From contig NZ_OZ244781.1 in assembly GCF_965219595.1 (NCBI RefSeq), positions 2,728,001 through 2,792,000 on the forward strand: a stretch of 64,000 bases of DNA, read 5' to 3'. Under the pieces are notes generated by a model that was given only the letters and a program-made list of their open reading frames with translations, was not told the DNA's origin and did no database searches. Each line of letters begins with the position of its first letter. The first letter of the stretch is position 1. This stretch comes from Poriferisodalis sp022821985. GTDB taxonomy: Bacteria; Actinomycetota; Acidimicrobiia; Acidimicrobiales; Poriferisodalaceae. Below, piece after piece: positions 52,048 through 62,379 of the stretch. Both the position numbers and the translations under genes were made by a program.

Positions 52048-54920
52048 GCGAGCACCGCTCGAGCGAACAGGACTCCCCGCCAAGGCCAGCAGTGCAACTC
52101 GGTTCCGCGGCTCCGCACGACCAATGGCATGACTGGTCTGAGCTTGACGCCGCAGCGTGGCCGGAGCGTGTCGAGCGCAACTACACCCTGGTGCCCACCA
52201 CCTGTTTCAACTGCGAGGCGGCGTGCGGGCTGGTGGCCTATATCGACCGCGACACCGACGAAGTCGTTCGCTTCGAGGGCAACCCCGAGCACCCCGCATC
52301 CCGGGGTCGCAACTGCGCCAAGGGCCCCGCCACGATCAACCAGGTGCACGACACCGAGCGCATCCTGTACCCGCTGCGCCGGACGGGTGAGCGCGGCAGC
52401 GGCGGATGGGAACGCGTCAGTTGGGACGAAGCGCTGACCGAGATCGCAGCACGCATCCGTACCGCCATCGTCGAAGGCCGCCGCGACGAAGTCATGTACC
52501 ACGTCGGCCGGCCCGGCGAAGACGGCTACACCGAGCGTGTGCTCACGGCGTGGGGCATCGACGGGCACAACAGCCACACCAACGTCTGCTCCTCCAGCGC
52601 CCGGGTCGGCTACGCGACGTGGATGGGCCACGACCGGCCCTCGTCGGACTTCGCCAATGCCGAGGTCATCTTCCTGATCTCAAGCCACCTTGAGGCCGGG
52701 CACTACTTCAACCCGCACGCCCAGCGCATCATCGAGGCCCAGCAGCGGGGAGCGACGGTGATCTGCGTCGATCCGAGGCTGTCGAACACAGGGGCCAAGG
52801 CCGATCACTGGCTGCCTGCATGGCCCGGCACCGAACCGGTCCTGCTGCTGAGCCTGGCCCGCCTGTTGCTCGAGGCAGGCACGTGGGACCGAGCATTCGT
52901 GCACCGCTGGACGAACTGGCAGACCTACCTGGCCGAGACCCGGCCCGATCTGCCGCCGACATTCGAGTCGGTCGAGGTGGCGCTGCGTGACGCCTACGCG
53001 GAGTACACGCCTGAGCGGGCCGCAGAGCTGTGCGGGGTAGATGCGGACAATCTGCGTGAGATCGCGCATGCGATCGGTGGGGCGTTGGGCCGCTTCGCCT
53101 CTCACAACTGGCGCGCCGCTGGCGCGGGCAACCTGGGCGGCTGGCAGACCGCACGGTGCCTGTTCCTGCTCAACGTGCTTACCGGATCGGTCGGCACGGT
53201 GGGGGGCACCACTGGAGCGGGCTGGCACAAGATGAAGCCGGCGCCGCCGCTGCGGCCGCCGCCGGTGGAGCACTGGAACGAGCTGTCGTGGCCGCGCGAG
53301 TACCCGCTCAGCCATCACGAGATGTCGATCCTGCTGCCGCACTTCCTGCGCGAGGGCAGGGGCAAGCTCGACACGTACTTCACCCGCGTCTACAACCCGG
53401 TGTGGACGAACCCCGATGGGTTCAGCTGGCTGGAGACGCTGAGCGATCCCGAGCGGGTGGGCTGCCATGTTGCGCTCACGCCGACGTGGTCGGAGACGGC
53501 GTGGTTCGCCGACTACGTGCTTCCGATGGGCGTGGGCTCGGAGCGTCATGACCTGGCGTCGTTCGAGACGCACGCTGGCCAATGGCTGGGCTTCCGCCAG
53601 CCGGTGATGCGACGGTATGCCGAACTGCGGGGAGCCGAGCTCGGCCCCGACAGCCGGACCCACGAATTCAACCCAGGCGAGGTCTGGGAGGAGAACGAGT
53701 TCTGGATCGACCTGTCGTGGCGGATCGACCCCGATGGCTCGCTCGGCATCCGCCAGTGGTTCGAGAGCCCGTCCCGCCCCGGCGAGCCCATCAGCATCGA
53801 CGAGTACTACGAGGCGATCTTCACCGACGAGGTGCCTGGCCTCGCCGACGACGCCGCGGCAGCGGGGCAGACACCGCTCGAGTTCATGCGCGACCGGGGC
53901 GCTTACGCAGTGCGGGGCGATCCCTACGGCCACCACGAGCGAGTCGTTCAGCCCGCGCAGCTGGCTGGCACCGTCTTGGGCGACGACGACGTCCACCGGC
54001 CGTCGCGCGACACCATCGGCGGCGCCACCACGTCGCTGCCCCCGCTCGGCGACGGCTCCGTGGCAGTGCAGGTGGCAGGGGCGGCCCGTGCCGGGTTCCC
54101 GACGCCGTCGCGCAAGCTGGAGCTGTACTCGACGACGCTGGCCGAGTGGGGCTGGCCCGAGCATGCGACACCCGGCTGGATACCCAGCCACGTTCATTGG
54201 CAGCATCTGGATCTGGCCGGCAACGAGCGCATCCTGGTGCCGACGTTCCGCATTCCGACGCTCATCCACACCAGATCGGCGAACGCCAAGTGGCTGGCCG
54301 AGATCAGCCACCGCCATCCGCTGTGGATTCACCCCTCAGACGCTGAGGCTCTCGGCATCGATGTGGGCGGCCTCGTGCGGATCAGCACCCGCATCGGCCA
54401 CTTCGTCATCTCGGCCTGGCGCACCGAGGGCATCCGCCCCGGCGTGGTGGCGGCCTCGCACCACATGGGCCGCTGGCGCCTCGACCCCGCCACCCAGCCA
54501 CAAGCTGGGCCAGCAGGCGAGCGGCCAAGATCCTGGGCCGGCGGTCCTGCGGAGATCCAGCGCGATGGCACCGTGTGGCAGCTCCGACGCACCGGGTCGA
54601 TGACGCCGTTCGCTTCCGACGACCCCGATTCTGAGCGGGTCTGGTGGAACGACACCGGTGTCCACCAGAATCTCACGTTCTCGGTGCAGCCTGACCCGAT
54701 CTCCGGCATGCAGTGCTGGCACCAGCGGGTGCGAGTTGGCCCGGCCGAACCCGACGACCGCTACGGCGACGTAGTGGTCGATACCGAGCGTGCCCGGGCC
54801 GCATATGAGGAGTGGTTGGCGATGACCCGCCCAGCTCCTGGTCCCGGCGGGCTGCGCCGCCCGACGTGGCTGGCACGCCCGATGAAGCCTCATGCCGAGG
54901 CCTACCGCCTCGATTCCTGA
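52044..54920 (+). CDS. Molybdopterin oxidoreductase, catalytic subunit (DMSO reductase family)
   Basis: A 958-residue bis-molybdopterin enzyme. An N-terminal [4Fe-4S] site is formed by C54, C57, C61 and C91. Molybdopterin-binding landmarks follow: HTNVCSSSARVGY near the metal, VIFLISSHLEAGHYFNPHA and VICVDPRLSNTGAKADHWL. The C-terminal molydop_binding domain includes WIHPSDAEALGIDVGGLVRI. Closest in pattern to polysulfide, thiosulfate or tetrathionate reductase-like enzymes; the substrate is not assignable. It is translationally coupled to the fused iron-sulfur/anchor subunit. No twin-arginine leader is present at the N-terminus, unlike most exported members. Confidence 0.88.
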   Translation: MSEHRSSEQDSPPRPAVQLGSAAPHDQWHDWSELDAAAWPERVERNYTLVPTTCFNCEAACGLVAYIDRDTDEVVRFEGNPEHPASRGRNCAKGPATINQVHDTERILYPLRRTGERGSGGWERVSWDEALTEIAARIRTAIVEGRRDEVMYHVGRPGEDGYTERVLTAWGIDGHNSHTNVCSSSARVGYATWMGHDRPSSDFANAEVIFLISSHLEAGHYFNPHAQRIIEAQQRGATVICVDPRLSNTGAKADHWLPAWPGTEPVLLLSLARLLLEAGTWDRAFVHRWTNWQTYLAETRPDLPPTFESVEVALRDAYAEYTPERAAELCGVDADNLREIAHAIGGALGRFASHNWRAAGAGNLGGWQTARCLFLLNVLTGSVGTVGGTTGAGWHKMKPAPPLRPPPVEHWNELSWPREYPLSHHEMSILLPHFLREGRGKLDTYFTRVYNPVWTNPDGFSWLETLSDPERVGCHVALTPTWSETAWFADYVLPMGVGSERHDLASFETHAGQWLGFRQPVMRRYAELRGAELGPDSRTHEFNPGEVWEENEFWIDLSWRIDPDGSLGIRQWFESPSRPGEPISIDEYYEAIFTDEVPGLADDAAAAGQTPLEFMRDRGAYAVRGDPYGHHERVVQPAQLAGTVLGDDDVHRPSRDTIGGATTSLPPLGDGSVAVQVAGAARAGFPTPSRKLELYSTTLAEWGWPEHATPGWIPSHVHWQHLDLAGNERILVPTFRIPTLIHTRSANAKWLAEISHRHPLWIHPSDAEALGIDVGGLVRISTRIGHFVISAWRTEGIRPGVVAASHHMGRWRLDPATQPQAGPAGERPRSWAGGPAEIQRDGTVWQLRRTGSMTPFASDDPDSERVWWNDTGVHQNLTFSVQPDPISGMQCWHQRVRVGPAEPDDRYGDVVVDTERARAAYEEWLAMTRPAPGPGGLRRPTWLARPMKPHAEAYRLDS

Positions 54921-54928
54921 GCCGGGCG

Positions 54929-55681
54929 TCAGCTCGGTTTGTGCGCCTTGCGGGAACCTGCTTCCCAGTCCTCCATCTCGGGTGCTTCCGTGATGGTGCC
55001 CAGCACGTTCAGCTGCGGGGCTTCGCGCAGCGAACGCTTCAGCTCGGCAAAGCCCGGGAAGCGCGCGAGTTCGATGACGGCGTTCCACAGCGGCACGGCC
55101 TGTTCGTCGGAGGGGACCCGCGAGATCACCGGGCCGAAGAAGGACAGGCCGTCGGGCGGCTCGAAGGTGATGATCGGCGTGCCGACGTCTCGCCCGGTGC
55201 GGCTCAGCGCAAGCTCGGTTTCGGCTTCGATCTCGGCGTCCCACGTCTCGTCGTCGACTGCTGCGGCAAAGTCCGTCGGCAGGCCGGCAGTCGCCAACGC
55301 CTCTGCGGTGTGCTCCACCGTGCCGATGCGATCCCGCAGCCCTGAGCCCTTGGGCATCTCCCAGTAGTGCTGGCCCATGGCGTCATACAGCGGACCCATC
55401 ACGTCACGGCCCAATTCGGCGCGCACTTTGGCCGCCGCCCGGAGCATCCGCAGCCCTGCGGTATGGCCCTGCTCGTACCCGGCTGGGAACTCAGTGGCGT
55501 AGTCGCGGTGCTTGTTCAGGATGCGCAGCGAGATGAAACGCCAGTCCACCGAGTAGCCCGTCTGGGCAACCACCTTCTCGACCCAGCGCGACGTGATCCA
55601 GGCAAAGGGGCACACCGGATCCCAAAAGAACTCAAGATCGGGAGGTGTCTCAGCGCCTTCGGCTCCCTGTGTAGTACTCAT
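54929..55681 (-). CDS. DsbA-family protein, mycothiol-dependent nitroreductase-like
   Basis: A 250-residue cytoplasmic thioredoxin-fold protein of the DsbA/FrnE group. The active-site region reads WDPVCPFAWITSRW, so a single cysteine (C-P-F-A) stands where Rv2466c-type mycothiol-dependent nitroreductases have C-P-W-C. The inserted helical domain (about 60-150) and the closing GTPIITFEPPDG, containing the cis-Pro, follow the family. No signal peptide. It converges on the molybdoenzyme gene. Loss of the second cysteine suggests a mono-thiol mechanism or a glutathione-transferase-like role. Confidence 0.82.
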   Translation of the reverse strand: MSTTQGAEGAETPPDLEFFWDPVCPFAWITSRWVEKVVAQTGYSVDWRFISLRILNKHRDYATEFPAGYEQGHTAGLRMLRAAAKVRAELGRDVMGPLYDAMGQHYWEMPKGSGLRDRIGTVEHTAEALATAGLPTDFAAAVDDETWDAEIEAETELALSRTGRDVGTPIITFEPPDGLSFFGPVISRVPSDEQAVPLWNAVIELARFPGFAELKRSLREAPQLNVLGTITEAPEMEDWEAGSRKAHKPS

Positions 55682-55713
55682 GCGCGCATGGCTAGCACAC
55701 GCGCTGTCCAATC

Positions 55714-56613
55714 ATGAGTGGTCCTGACGGTGGCGCGCCGGCGCCGGAGATGGTCGAAGTGGGCGACGGTGTCGAGCTCGCATTGCATCGACTGGGCGGC
55801 GACGGGCCGCCGTCGCTGTTCGTGCATGCCACCGGATTCAACGGCCGAACGTACGGTCCGCTCACCAGCCGCCTTACCGAGCACTTCACCGTCTGGGCAC
55901 CTGACCTCCGCGCCCATGGCTGGAGTCCACCGCCTGCCGACCGCGACTTCCTCTGGACCACGCTGGCCAATGATCTGCTCGGCATCGTCGACCACTTGGG
56001 CATCGCTCACGGCGAGTTGGACTGCGTCGGGCATTCCATCGGCGCGGCGACGCTGCTGCTGGCCGATGCGCAGCGGCCCGGCACCATCCGGCGCATGTAC
56101 GGCTACGAGCCGGTGGTGTGGCGCATCGAAGACCAATTCGGCCCGGGCGAGAACCCATTGATCGCTCTCACGACGAAGCGTCGGGAGGAATTCGCCTCAC
56201 GCGGCGAGGCCTTCGAACGCTTCGCATCGCGGCCGCCGTTCAGCGGTGTGCGGGCCGATGCGCTGGCGAGCTACCTCGCCAACGGGTTCGAGGATCTGCC
56301 CGACGGCTCGGTGCGGTTGCGCTGCCGCGCCGCAGACGAGGCGGCAACCTATGACGGCGAGTGGGTGTCGACGACCGCTCGCCTCGAGGGCGGCCAGACA
56401 CCGGTGGTCATCGGCAAGGGACTCGATATGACCTTCGAGGACATCGGGGTGCCTGCGCATGAGGCGTTGGGAAACTCGCGGCTCATCACCTACCACGGGC
56501 TGGGGCACTTCGGGCCGTTCGAGGCGCCCGACGTGATCGCGTCCGACGCCTTGGCGACCCTGCTGGGTCAGGAACCGGCAGCCGCGCAGCCGGAGACAAA
56601 GTCGGCCAAGTAG
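55714..56613 (+). CDS. Alpha/beta hydrolase
   Basis: A 299-residue hydrolase paralogous to the one at 41218-42069. SLFVHATGFNGRTY is the oxyanion loop, APDLRAHGWSPPP the strand-4 turn, CVGHSIGAATLLLAD the nucleophile elbow (Ser), and GLGHFGPFEAPD the catalytic His. It is divergent from the DsbA-like gene with a 32-bp gap. Its last 46 bp overlap the tail of the convergent hydrolase at 56568. Position next to the benzoate cluster suggests a lactonase or CoA-thioester/ester hydrolase, but that is inference. Confidence 0.88.
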   Translation: MSGPDGGAPAPEMVEVGDGVELALHRLGGDGPPSLFVHATGFNGRTYGPLTSRLTEHFTVWAPDLRAHGWSPPPADRDFLWTTLANDLLGIVDHLGIAHGELDCVGHSIGAATLLLADAQRPGTIRRMYGYEPVVWRIEDQFGPGENPLIALTTKRREEFASRGEAFERFASRPPFSGVRADALASYLANGFEDLPDGSVRLRCRAADEAATYDGEWVSTTARLEGGQTPVVIGKGLDMTFEDIGVPAHEALGNSRLITYHGLGHFGPFEAPDVIASDALATLLGQEPAAAQPETKSAK

Positions 56614-57422
56614 CCGGCGATGCGCTCGGGCTGGTCGCGATGGGCGACGTGGCCGCAGTCGGCAAGCAGGTGGCCGGTCGCGTTCGGCGCTGACTGGACG
56701 ATCGTCGACACCTGCGCTTCGGTGCCGTACTGATCGCCGTCGCCCTGCAGCACCAGGACCGGGCAGTCGATGCGTTCCAGCAGCGGTCGGATGTCCCAGC
56801 GGCGAAATCGCGGTGTCAGCCAGACGTTTCGCCAGCGTTCGAAGGCGAGACGGGGGTGGTCGTGGTGGCGGGCGAGTCCCGAGATCACCTGCTCACGCTG
56901 GTCGTCGATGGCGCGGATGCCCTCGATGCAGATGTCCTCGATGAAGGAGTGCGGCGCTATCACGGCCACACCCAGCGGCGCCACCAACGCCAAGCCCGCT
57001 GCAATCAGCGAGATGGATGCCCCGTCGCTGTGACCGATGAGGATGGGACGGCGGATGCCGAGCTCGTCGAGCACGGCGGGCAGCACCTCGGCGGCTTCGC
57101 GTTCCATGAACCCGTCGGTGTAGGTCTTGGGCACCGGGTCTGAACGGCCGTAGCCGCTGCGGTCGTAGGCGATGACCTCGAGCCCGCACCTACGCGCCAG
57201 CACCTCGGGCAGGTCCCGCCACTGCGTGATGCTGCCGAGGCCGTCATGCAGCATCACGATCACCGGGCTGTTCCCGCCGCCGCTGCCACGGTCGTCGGGG
57301 TCTCCAGGCGAGATGCGACGGTATGCGATGCCGACAGCGTCAACCTGCAGGCGGCCGTCCACGGTGACTGTGCTGCCCGATTCGATCACGCCTGCGCCGA
57401 TATCGCCTGCCGCAGAGTCCAT
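56568..57422 (-). CDS. Alpha/beta hydrolase in the box operon
   Basis: A 284-residue hydrolase starting 5 bp after the boxB stop, so certainly in its operon. VIVMLHDGLGSITQWRDL is the oxyanion loop, AYDRSGYGRSDPV the strand-4 turn, ILIGHSDGASISLIAA the nucleophile elbow (GHSDG), LVLQGDGDQYGT the acid, and LADCGHVAHRDQP the catalytic His. Known: aerobic benzoyl-CoA pathways include hydrolytic steps after ring epoxidation, and box operons often carry an alpha/beta hydrolase. A role in thioester or lactone hydrolysis is inferred. An upstream in-frame start at 57593 overlaps boxB and was rejected. Confidence 0.88.
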   Translation of the reverse strand: MDSAAGDIGAGVIESGSTVTVDGRLQVDAVGIAYRRISPGDPDDRGSGGGNSPVIVMLHDGLGSITQWRDLPEVLARRCGLEVIAYDRSGYGRSDPVPKTYTDGFMEREAAEVLPAVLDELGIRRPILIGHSDGASISLIAAGLALVAPLGVAVIAPHSFIEDICIEGIRAIDDQREQVISGLARHHDHPRLAFERWRNVWLTPRFRRWDIRPLLERIDCPVLVLQGDGDQYGTEAQVSTIVQSAPNATGHLLADCGHVAHRDQPERIAGYLADFVSGCAAAGS

Positions 57423-57427
57423 GGCGG

Positions 57428-58843
<1,416 letters not shown>

Positions 58844-58876
58844 GGGCGCTTCCCCTCGTCGCCGCGGAGGCCGAAT

Positions 58877-60604
58877 TTACACACGGTCTGTGGCGTAGTT
58901 CGGGCGAGTGCCGGTGCCGTAGCGGGTCAGTGCGCCGTTCGGGCCGGTGGCGTTCGGGCGGATGAAGATCCAGTTCTGCCAGGCCGACAGCCGGCCGAAG
59001 ATCTTGGTGGCCATCGTCTCGGGGCCGCAGAAGCGGTGGTTGGCCTCCATGGCGGTCAGCGCGTCGGGCGAGAAGGCGGCGCGCTCCTCGATCGCCAGTC
59101 TCAGATCGTCGTCCCAATCGAGGTCGTCGGGAGTCGCGGTCGCCAGCCCGGCCTCGGCCGCAGCCTGTGCATCGAGGGCGGAACCGACGGTGTCGCGGGC
59201 GGCGGCAATGGCTTCGTCATCTCCCCAGAGTCGAGACTGCAGCCGAGTGAGGCCGTTGGCCATGGGCATCGATCCGAGGCTGATCTCGGTCATGGACAGC
59301 GCCGGCAGGTCGGCCTCTGGGCTCGGGGGTCCGCGCAGTGCTCGCACGGCCATGCCCACGGCATCGTCGGGCCGCTCGTCGACGAATTCGCCCTCCAAGA
59401 TGTAGGTGCGGTCGGCCGCCAGTGCCACCTCGGCGAGCACGCCCGCGAAGCACGAGCCGGGCTCGACCGCGGCGATGAGCGTGCGAGCGGTGAGATCGAG
59501 CCGCGACAGGGTGCGACGCCAGAGCAGGGCGGTTTCCCGCTCGGCATGGTTGGCGGGCTCGCACAGCGCCCGGTCGTGGGCGGTGACGCTTGCGTGGCTG
59601 CCCTCGGTCAGCAGCACCAGCGTGCCCAGCTCGGGCTCGTTGAAGCGCAGATGGCACAGCAGCGCGTCGAGCTCCCGTGCCGCTCGCAGCGGCCAACGGG
59701 GATCGGGGCTCGCGCTGATCAGCACCTCGGCACAGGCCCGATCGCGGTCCGGTGCCATAGCGACGAACTCGCCGATCACGCTGCCGTCCGGGGTGGGCGA
59801 GATGCCCAGCGGTTCCAGCTCTACGGGCTCGCCGTCGGCGCCGGTTTGGGCGGCGCGGCTGTCTTCGGCCAGTGCAGCGGCTCTGACGCTGACGGCTTCG
59901 TCGAACGACGTACGCGGTGCCAGCTCATCCGCCAGGCCCCACTCCAGCGCCACCTCGCCCCGCAGGCCCTCGGCTCTGGTGGCGAACACGTCGGCCCGAT
60001 CGCGTCGCACGTGACGCTTGTCGGTCAGCCGGGTCAGCCCGCCCGTTCCCGGCAAAACACCCAGCAGCGGCACCTCGGGCAGCGATACGGCGGTGTTCCG
60101 GTCATCCACCAGCAAGATGTGATCGGTCGCCAGCGCCAGTTCGTACCCGCCTCCCGAGCACGCGCCTCCCACCGCAGCGAGGAATCGCAGCCCGCTGCCG
60201 GCCGAGGCATCTTCGAGTTCCAGGCGGGTCTCGTTGGTGAACTTGCACAGGTTCACCTTGTGGGCATGGGTTGCCGCCGCCAGCGCCCGGATATTGGCTC
60301 CCGCGCAGAACACCCCCTCGTAGCCGCTGCCGATCACCACGCAGCCCACCTCGGGGTGCTCGAAGCGGATGCGGCGGACGGCGTCGGCGAACTCCAGCTC
60401 GACGCCCATGTCGTAGCTGTTCAGCTTCAGCTCGGCGCCGTCGAAGATGCCACCGTCGGGCTGCACGTGCATCAGCAGCGTGGCGATGGGGCCGTCGACG
60501 TGCAGCGTCCAGTGCTTCCACGGACGGAGATCGCCGAAGAAGTCGAGGTACACCCGGGTGTCTGCCGGCCGCGTCTGTGCGGTGCTCACACGATGAGTGT
60601 GCAT
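58877..60604 (-). CDS. boxC: 2,3-epoxybenzoyl-CoA dihydrolase
   Basis: A 575-residue tandem-crotonase enzyme that opens the epoxybenzoyl-CoA ring, releasing formate and 3,4-dehydroadipyl-CoA semialdehyde. Signatures are YLDFFGDLRPWKHWTL at the start, VFCAGANIRALAAATHAHKV, GGACSGGGYELALATDHI and, at the end, FGRLSAWQNWIFIRPNA. Length fits the family (about 550-560). Start uncertain: ATG 60604 or GTG 60589; 60625 is also open. First gene of the boxC-boxB-hydrolase operon, divergent from the ligase with a roughly 175-bp control region. Confidence 0.94.
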   Translation of the reverse strand: MHTHRVSTAQTRPADTRVYLDFFGDLRPWKHWTLHVDGPIATLLMHVQPDGGIFDGAELKLNSYDMGVELEFADAVRRIRFEHPEVGCVVIGSGYEGVFCAGANIRALAAATHAHKVNLCKFTNETRLELEDASAGSGLRFLAAVGGACSGGGYELALATDHILLVDDRNTAVSLPEVPLLGVLPGTGGLTRLTDKRHVRRDRADVFATRAEGLRGEVALEWGLADELAPRTSFDEAVSVRAAALAEDSRAAQTGADGEPVELEPLGISPTPDGSVIGEFVAMAPDRDRACAEVLISASPDPRWPLRAARELDALLCHLRFNEPELGTLVLLTEGSHASVTAHDRALCEPANHAERETALLWRRTLSRLDLTARTLIAAVEPGSCFAGVLAEVALAADRTYILEGEFVDERPDDAVGMAVRALRGPPSPEADLPALSMTEISLGSMPMANGLTRLQSRLWGDDEAIAAARDTVGSALDAQAAAEAGLATATPDDLDWDDDLRLAIEERAAFSPDALTAMEANHRFCGPETMATKIFGRLSAWQNWIFIRPNATGPNGALTRYGTGTRPNYATDRV

Positions 60605-60683
60605 CGTTAGTGTTCGCTTCGACACCCACGTGTTTCAGACATGCGCCGGGTGGAGGAGCTTTGCGTTGCGTCACCAGTTGTTT

Positions 60684-60747
60684 CCCGCTCTTGTTCGCTG
60701 CGCTCACGGGCCGCTCGGGCCACGGCTTCGCCATTCGGCTCAGCCTC
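60684..60747. repeat. Intergenic repeat, copy 2
   Basis: Shares 13-bp, 27-bp and 12-bp identical blocks, in order, with 1258-1335. This copy is more compact and sits in the divergent boxC/benzoate-CoA ligase promoter region, 30 bp before the chosen ligase start. Confidence 0.6.
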
Positions 60748-60778
60748 CGGCATGCGCCGACCAGACGAGGAGGACAGC

Positions 60779-62275
60779 GTGAGCGCGAATGCCGTGCACC
60801 GATTCGTCATCGAACCGGCAGAGGCAAGTCCTGACGCCACAGCGATCGTCGATGCTGCAAGCGGGCAGCACACGAGCAGGGCCGAGATGGTGGCGGGTGC
60901 GAAGGCGGCTGCGGCAGGGCTCGCCGAGCGCGGCGTGCAGCCCGAGCAGCGGGTGATGATGTGCGCGGCCGACACGCCCGCGTTCCTGTGGTGGTTCTGG
61001 GGCGCGATGTGGATCGGCGCTGTCCCGGTGCCGGTCTCCACCATGGTCCGCCGGCACGATTACGAGTTCCTGCTGCACGACAGCCGCGCTGTCGGACTGG
61101 TGTATTCGCCCCCGTTCGCCCCTGAGGTGTTGCCTGCAGCCGACGGCCAGCCGTTCCTGCGCTGGACGCTCGACGATTCCGACGAGGGACTGCTGGGCGA
61201 CCCCAGTGCGGCTCCGGAGCCCTTCGCTGCCGTCGACGATGACGTCGCGTTCTGGCTCTACACCTCGGGCACCACCGGGCAGCCCAAGGGCGCCATGCAC
61301 CGCCACATCGACATGTCGGTCTGCACCGACAGCTACGCCCGTGGCGTCCTTGATATGGGGCCCGACGACGTCGTCTATTCGGTGCCCAAGCTGTTCTTCG
61401 CCTACGGGCTGGGCAACTCTGGCTATTTCTCGTCAGGCACCGGTGCGACAGCCGTGCTGAACGCCGACCGGCCCGAGCCGGCGGCGGTCGCCGAGCACGT
61501 TCGCACCCACCGGCCCACGCTGTTCTTCAGCGTGCCCACGAACTACGCGCAGCTGCTGGCCGCAGATCTTCCCGACGACACGTTCTCGTCGGTGCGGCAA
61601 GGCATCTCGGGCGGCGAGCCGCTGCCTCCGGAGATTCACCGGCGCTTCGCCGAGCGATTCGGAGTGGAGATTCTCGACGGCATCGGCACCACCGAGCTGG
61701 CCCACATCGCCATCTCCAACCGGCCGGGCGCGTCGGTGCCCGGCACGACGGGCACGCCGCTGGATGGCTATGAGGTGTCGCTGCGCGATGAGCACGGCAA
61801 CGAGGTGGCCGATGGCGATCCGGGCGCGCTGCACGTAGCGGGCGGCTCGGTGATGACCGGCTACTGGAATCGCACGGAGCGCACCCGCGCGGCGCTGCAA
61901 GGACGCTTCCTGGCCACCGGCGACACCTACATGCGCAACCCCGACGGCACCTATACCTACATGGGGCGTTCCGACGACATGCTGAAGGTGGGAGGCATCT
62001 GGGTGTCGCCGATCGAGGTCGAAGGCTGCATTCTGGAGCTGGATGATGTGGTGCTCGCTGCTGTGGTCGGCGGCGTTGATGACGCCGGGCTGACCAAGCC
62101 GCACGCGTTCGTGGTTCCCACCGAGGGCGCGGATCGCGACACGCTGCCCGAGCGCGTGCAAGCCCACGTGCGGGAGCGGCTTGCGGCGTACAAGTACCCG
62201 CGGTGGGTGGATCTGGTGGAGGAGCTGCCGCTGACCGCCACCGGCAAGGTCAAGCGCTACCTGCTCCGCGACTAG
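60779..62275 (+). CDS. bclA: Benzoate-CoA ligase
   Basis: A 498-residue AMP-forming acyl-CoA synthetase that activates benzoate to benzoyl-CoA, the entry step of the box pathway. The P-loop is LYTSGTTGQPKGAMHRH, followed by YSVPKLFFAYGLGNSGYF (typical of benzoate/4-hydroxybenzoate ligases), DGIGTTELAHI, GDTYMRNPDG and the catalytic lysine near TATGKVKRYLL. GAGGAGG at 60767-60773 supports the GTG at 60779; an ATG at 60752 is possible. Divergent from boxC, so one region can control both activation and ring-opening genes. Confidence 0.93.
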   Translation: MSANAVHRFVIEPAEASPDATAIVDAASGQHTSRAEMVAGAKAAAAGLAERGVQPEQRVMMCAADTPAFLWWFWGAMWIGAVPVPVSTMVRRHDYEFLLHDSRAVGLVYSPPFAPEVLPAADGQPFLRWTLDDSDEGLLGDPSAAPEPFAAVDDDVAFWLYTSGTTGQPKGAMHRHIDMSVCTDSYARGVLDMGPDDVVYSVPKLFFAYGLGNSGYFSSGTGATAVLNADRPEPAAVAEHVRTHRPTLFFSVPTNYAQLLAADLPDDTFSSVRQGISGGEPLPPEIHRRFAERFGVEILDGIGTTELAHIAISNRPGASVPGTTGTPLDGYEVSLRDEHGNEVADGDPGALHVAGGSVMTGYWNRTERTRAALQGRFLATGDTYMRNPDGTYTYMGRSDDMLKVGGIWVSPIEVEGCILELDDVVLAAVVGGVDDAGLTKPHAFVVPTEGADRDTLPERVQAHVRERLAAYKYPRWVDLVEELPLTATGKVKRYLLRD

Positions 62276-62283
62276 CTAGGTGC

Positions 62284-62376
62284 GCCCGCTGCGAAGGCGG
62301 CAGGACCCTCTGCGACCAGCGATCCAGCAGGTCGCAACGTCGCAGAGTCCCCTGCCGCCTCCGCGGCTAGGGCATC
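62284..62376. repeat. 93-bp intergenic hairpin repeat, copy 2
   Basis: 90% identical to 41105-41197. The two 26-nt arms at 62291-62316 and 62339-62364 pair at 22 positions, with a 22-nt loop, and an inner GCGACC/GGTCGC pairing offers an alternative fold. It lies just after the benzoate-CoA ligase stop, before a convergent gene. Confidence 0.85.
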
Positions 62377-62379
62377 CGT

